NCBI GenBank assembly: GCA_964019135.1
Contig: OZ025258.1
Coordinates: 1,736,001-1,800,000, forward strand
DNA length: 64,000 nucleotides
Source of the DNA: Arenicola marina
Lineage: Eukaryota; Annelida; Polychaeta; Arenicolidae
Reading direction: 5' to 3'
Part shown: positions 60,123 to 64,000 of the stretch, piece after piece
Numbering within the stretch: the first letter of the stretch is position 1
How the letters are laid out: each line of letters starts with the position of its first letter
The notes under the pieces: generated by a model
Database searches by the model: none
The model's input: only the letters and a program-made list of their open reading frames with translations
What the model was told of the DNA's origin: nothing
Made by a program: the position numbers and the translations under genes

Positions 60123-63100
60123 CTAGATAGAAAAAAAAGAGCTGTGACCGACCCGGACCCCCTGGATATAGAGAAGAGAGCTGTGACCGACCCGGACCCC
60201 CTGGATATAGAGAAGAGAGCTGTGACCGACCCGAAATCCCTGGATAGCGAAAAGAGCTGTGACCGACCCGGACCCCCTGGACAGAGGAAAGAGAGCTGTG
60301 ACCGACCCGGACCCCCTGGAGAGAGAAACGAGAGCTGTGACCGACCCGGACCCCCTGGACAGAGGAAAGAGAGCTGTGACCGACCCGGACTCCCTGGATA
60401 GAAAAAAAGAGAGCTGTGACCGACCCGGACTCCCTGGATAGAAAAAAAGAGAGCTGTGACCGACCAGGACCCCCTGGATAGAAAAAAAAGAGAGCTGTGA
60501 CCGACTCGGACCCCCTGGACAGAGGAAAGAGAGCTGTGACCGACCCGGACTCCCTGGATAGAAAAAAAGATAGCTGTGACCGACCCGGACCCCCTGGATA
60601 AAAAAAAGAGAGCTGTGACCGACCCGGACCCCCTGGACAGAGGAAAGAGAGCTGTGACCGACCCGAACTCCCTGGATAAAAAAAAGAGAGCTGTGACCGA
60701 CCAGGACCCCCTGGATAAAAAAAAGAGAGCTGTGACCGACCCGGACCTCCTGGACAGAGGAAAGAGAGCTGTGACCGACCCGGACTCCCTGGATAGAAAA
60801 AAAGAGAGCTGTGACCGACCCGGACTCCCTGGATAAAAAAAAGAGAGCTGTGACCGACCCGGACCCCCTGGACAGAGGAAAGAGAGCTGTGACCGACCCG
60901 AACTCCCTGGATAGAAAAAAGGAGAGCTGTGACCGACCAGGACCCCCTGGATAAAAAAAAGAGAGCTGTGACCGACCCGGACCCTCTGGATAAAAAAAAG
61001 AGAGCTGTGACCGACCCGGACCCCCTGGACAGAGGAAAGAGAGCTGTGACCGACCCGGACTCCCTGGATAGAAAAAAAGAGAGCTGTGACCGACCAGGAC
61101 CCCCTGGATAAAAAAAAGAGAGCTGTGACCGACCCGGACCCCCTGGACAGAGGAAAGAGAGCTGTGACCGACCCGGACTCCCTGGATAGAAAAAAAGAGA
61201 GCTGTGACCGACCCGGACTCCCTGGATAGAAAAAAAGAGAGCTGTGACCGACCCGGACCCCCTGGATAGAAAAAAAGAGAGCTGTGACTGACCCGGACCC
61301 CCTGGACAGAGGAAAGAGAGCTGTGACCGACCCGGACTCCCTGGATAGAAAAAAAGAGAGCTGTGACCGACCAGGACCCCCTGGATAAAAAAAGAGAGCT
61401 GTGACCGACCCGGACCCTCTGGATAGCGGAGAAGAGCTGTGACCAACCCGGACCCCCTAGATATAAAAAATAGAGCTGTGACCGACCCGGACCCCCTGGA
61501 TAGAGGAATGAGAGCTGTGACCGACCCGAAATCCCTGGATAGAGGAAAGAGAGCTGTGACCGACCCGAAATCCCTGGATAGCGAAAAGAGCGGTGACCGA
61601 CCTGGACCACCTGGACAGAGGAAAGAGAGCTGTGACCGACCCGGACCCCCTGGAGAGAGAAAAGAGAGCTGTGACCGACCCGGACCCCCTGGACAGAGAA
61701 AAGAGAGCTGTGACCGACCCGGACCCCCTGGATAGAGAAAAGAGAGCTGTGACCGACCCGGACCCCCTGGACAGAGGAAATAGCGCTGTGACCGACCCGG
61801 ACCCTCTGGATAGCGAAGAATAAGCTGTGACCGACCCGGACCCCCTGGACAGAGGAAAGAGAGCTGTGACCGACCCGGACCCCCTGGAGAGAGAAACGAG
61901 AGCTGTGACCGACCCGGACCCCCTGGACAGAGGAAATAGCGCTGTGACCGACCCGGACCCTCTGGATAGCGAAGAAAGAGCTGTGACCGACCCGGACCCC
62001 CTGGACAGAGGAAAGAGAGCTGTGACCGACCCGGACCCCCTGGAGAGAGAAACGAGAGCTGTGACCGACCCGGACCCCCTGGACAGAGGAAATAGCGCTG
62101 TGACCGACCCGGACCCTCTGGATAGCGAAGAAAGAGCTGTGACCGACCCGGACCCCCTGGACAGAGGAAAGAGAGCTGTGACCGACCCGGACCCCCTGGA
62201 GAGAGAAACGAGAGCTGTGACCGACCCGGACCCCCTGGACAGAGGAAATAGCGCTGTGACCGACCCGGACCCTCTGGATAGCGAAGAAAGAGCTGTGACC
62301 GACCCGGACCCCCTGGACAGAGGAAAGAGAGCTGTGACCGACCCGGACCCCCTGGAGAGAGAAACGAGAGCTGTGACCGACCCGGACCCCCTGGACAGAG
62401 GAAAGAGAGCTGTGACCGACCCGGACTCCCTGGATAGAAAAAAAGAGAGCTGTGACCGACCAGGACCCCCTGGATAAAAAAAAGAGAGCTGTGACCGACC
62501 CGGACTCCCTGGATAGAAAAAAAGAGAGCTGTGACCGACCCGGACTCCCTGGATAGAAAAAAAATAGAGCTGTGACCGACCGGGACCTCCTGGATAGAGA
62601 AAAGAGAGCTGTGACCGACCCGGACTCCCTGGATAGAAAAAAAGAGAGCTGTGACCGACCAGGACCCCCTGGATAAAAAAAAGAGAACTGTGATCGACAC
62701 GGACCCCCTGGATAGCGAAAAGAGAGCTGGGAGCGACGAAATAGAGGAAAGAGCACTGTGACCGACCGGGACCCCCTGGATAGAGGAAAGAGCACTGTGA
62801 CCGACCGGGACCCCCTGGACAGAGGAAAGAGAGCTGTGACCGACCGGGACCCCCTGGATAGAGGAAAGAGAGCTGTGACCGACCCGGACTCCCTGGATAG
62901 TGTAAATAGAGCTGTGACCGACCCGGACCCCCTAGATAGAGGAAAGAGAGCTGTGACCGACCCGGACCCTCTGGATAGAGGAAAGAGAGCTGTGACCGAC
63001 CGGGACCCCCTGGACAGAGGAAAGAGAGCTGTGACCGACCCGGACCCCCTGGATAGAGGAAAGAGCGCTGTGACCGACCCGGACTCCCTGGATAGTGTAA

Positions 63101-63790
63101 ATAGAGCTGTGACCGACCCGGACCCCCTAGATAGAGGAAAGAGAGCTGTGACCGACCCGGACCCTCTGGATAGAGGAAAGAGAGCTGTGACCGACCGGGA
63201 CCCCCTGGACAGAGGAAAGAGAGCTGTGACCGACCGGGGCCCCTGGACAGAGGAAAGAGAGCTGTGACCGACCCGGACCCTCTGGATAGAGGAAAGAGAG
63301 CTGTGACCGACCGGGACCCTCTGGACAGAGGAAAGAGAGCTGTGACCGACCCGGACCCCCTGGACAGAGGAAAGAGAGCTGTGACCGACCGGGACCCCCT
63401 GGATAGAGGAAAGAGAGCTGTGACCGACCGGGACCCCCTGGACAGAGGAAAGAGAGCTGTGACCGACCCGGACCCCCTGGATAGAGGAAAGAGAGCTGTG
63501 ACCGACCGGGACCCCCTGGACAGAGGAAAGAGAGCTGTGACCGACCCGAACCCCCTGGGCAGAGGAAAGAGCGCTGTGACCGACACGGACCCCCTGGATA
63601 GCGAAAAGGGAGCTGTGACCGACCCGGACCCCCTGGATAGAGGAAAGAGAGCTGTGACCGACCCGGACCCCCTGGATAGAGGAAAGAGAGCTGTGACCGA
63701 CCCGGACCCTCTGGATAGAGGAAAGAGAGCTGTGAGCGACGAAATAGAGGAAAGAGCACTGTGACCGACCGGGACCCCTTGGGCAGAGGA
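60123..63790. repeat. 39-bp minisatellite with acceptor-like units
   Basis: About 93 units of 39 bp, some 38 or 40. Minus-strand unit: agctctctttcctctgtccag then ggggtccgggtcggtcac; the pyrimidine tract plus cag|ggggtcc equals the candidate acceptor at its left end. Four copies of a 156-bp (4-unit) higher-order repeat lie at about 61830-62390. Confidence 0.96.
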
Positions 63791-63829
63791 AAGAGAGCTG
63801 TGACTGACCCAAGATCACTTGCCACTTAC

Positions 63830-64000
63830 CATTAGCCATTTGCGAGCGCCGCCGCACGGAGGATGCTGTCGCTCAGCCCCACTCTCAATCTCGATTCGAT
63901 TCCAGAGTTCCTTGCGCGAGGTCGATAAGTCAACGGGTGAGTTCGGGTATGCGAGCTATGGTGGCATATATGTGCCACTCGCGTTCTCGCATTCTCGCCT
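63830..64000 (-). CDS. Candidate first exon of an upstream gene or 5' exon
   Basis: Minus strand: CGCAAATGGCTAATG|gtaagtgg, an ATG (63839) encoding MAN followed by a strong donor at 63829. Upstream, a 32-bp imperfect palindrome around atatatg (63951-63982) might be a core promoter element. It may be a CIT 5' exon or another gene. Extends past the right edge. Confidence 0.3.

Noticed and set aside
60123..63857. 1,244-codon minus-strand ORF and several long overlapping ORFs
   Set aside because: Product of a 39-bp repeat (multiple of 3) lacking stops; several frames on both strands are open at once.

Overview
The window is eukaryotic and animal. It holds most of a citron Rho-interacting kinase (CIT) orthologue on the minus strand, read from about 49.1 kb down to the left edge. 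I assembled 30 coding exons (about 4.57 kb of coding sequence, roughly 1,520 codons): a short N-terminus, a full AGC-type kinase domain, the kinase tail and most of the long coiled coil. The C1, PH and CNH domains expected at the C-terminus lie beyond position 1. No other complete gene is recognisable. The gene architecture, plus introns packed with private minisatellites that repeat splice junctions (recalled from amphioxus as 'mirror' minisatellites), suggests an invertebrate deuterostome such as amphioxus. That assignment is inference.

Layout. 1-17 kb: the 3'-ward coiled-coil exons (20-30), each flanked by a different tandem array. 17.1-18.0 kb: one very large exon (881 bp) with a basic, Ser/Gly-rich insertion in the coiled coil. 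18.0-45.5 kb: exons 8-18 among arrays of up to 6.6 kb. 45.6-49.1 kb: the kinase-domain exons, with little repeat content except one 26-bp array. 49.1-60 kb: mostly transposon-derived, with several small inverted-repeat elements and a degenerate L1-like LINE (minus strand, poly-A end at 53.09 kb) that is itself interrupted by a 729-bp long-TIR element with 9-bp target duplications. 60.1-63.8 kb: a 39-bp array lying between two weakly supported candidate exons of unknown identity.

The main observation is that tandem arrays (about 40 kb of the 64 kb by my estimate) are not randomly placed in introns. In many introns the repeat unit is a copy of the neighbouring exon-intron junction: donor plus 3-30 nt of exon end, or acceptor plus 18-42 nt of exon start. 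The true splice site is the last unit of the array. Tens to more than a hundred decoy donors or acceptors therefore sit next to real exons. Long open frames inside these arrays are artefacts of repeat length and were not annotated.

All exon boundaries come from reading splice dinucleotides, phase continuity and similarity to the citron family remembered from general knowledge. No alignment or transcript data were available. Every junction is in phase except exon 9 to exon 10, which implies a small undetected exon.
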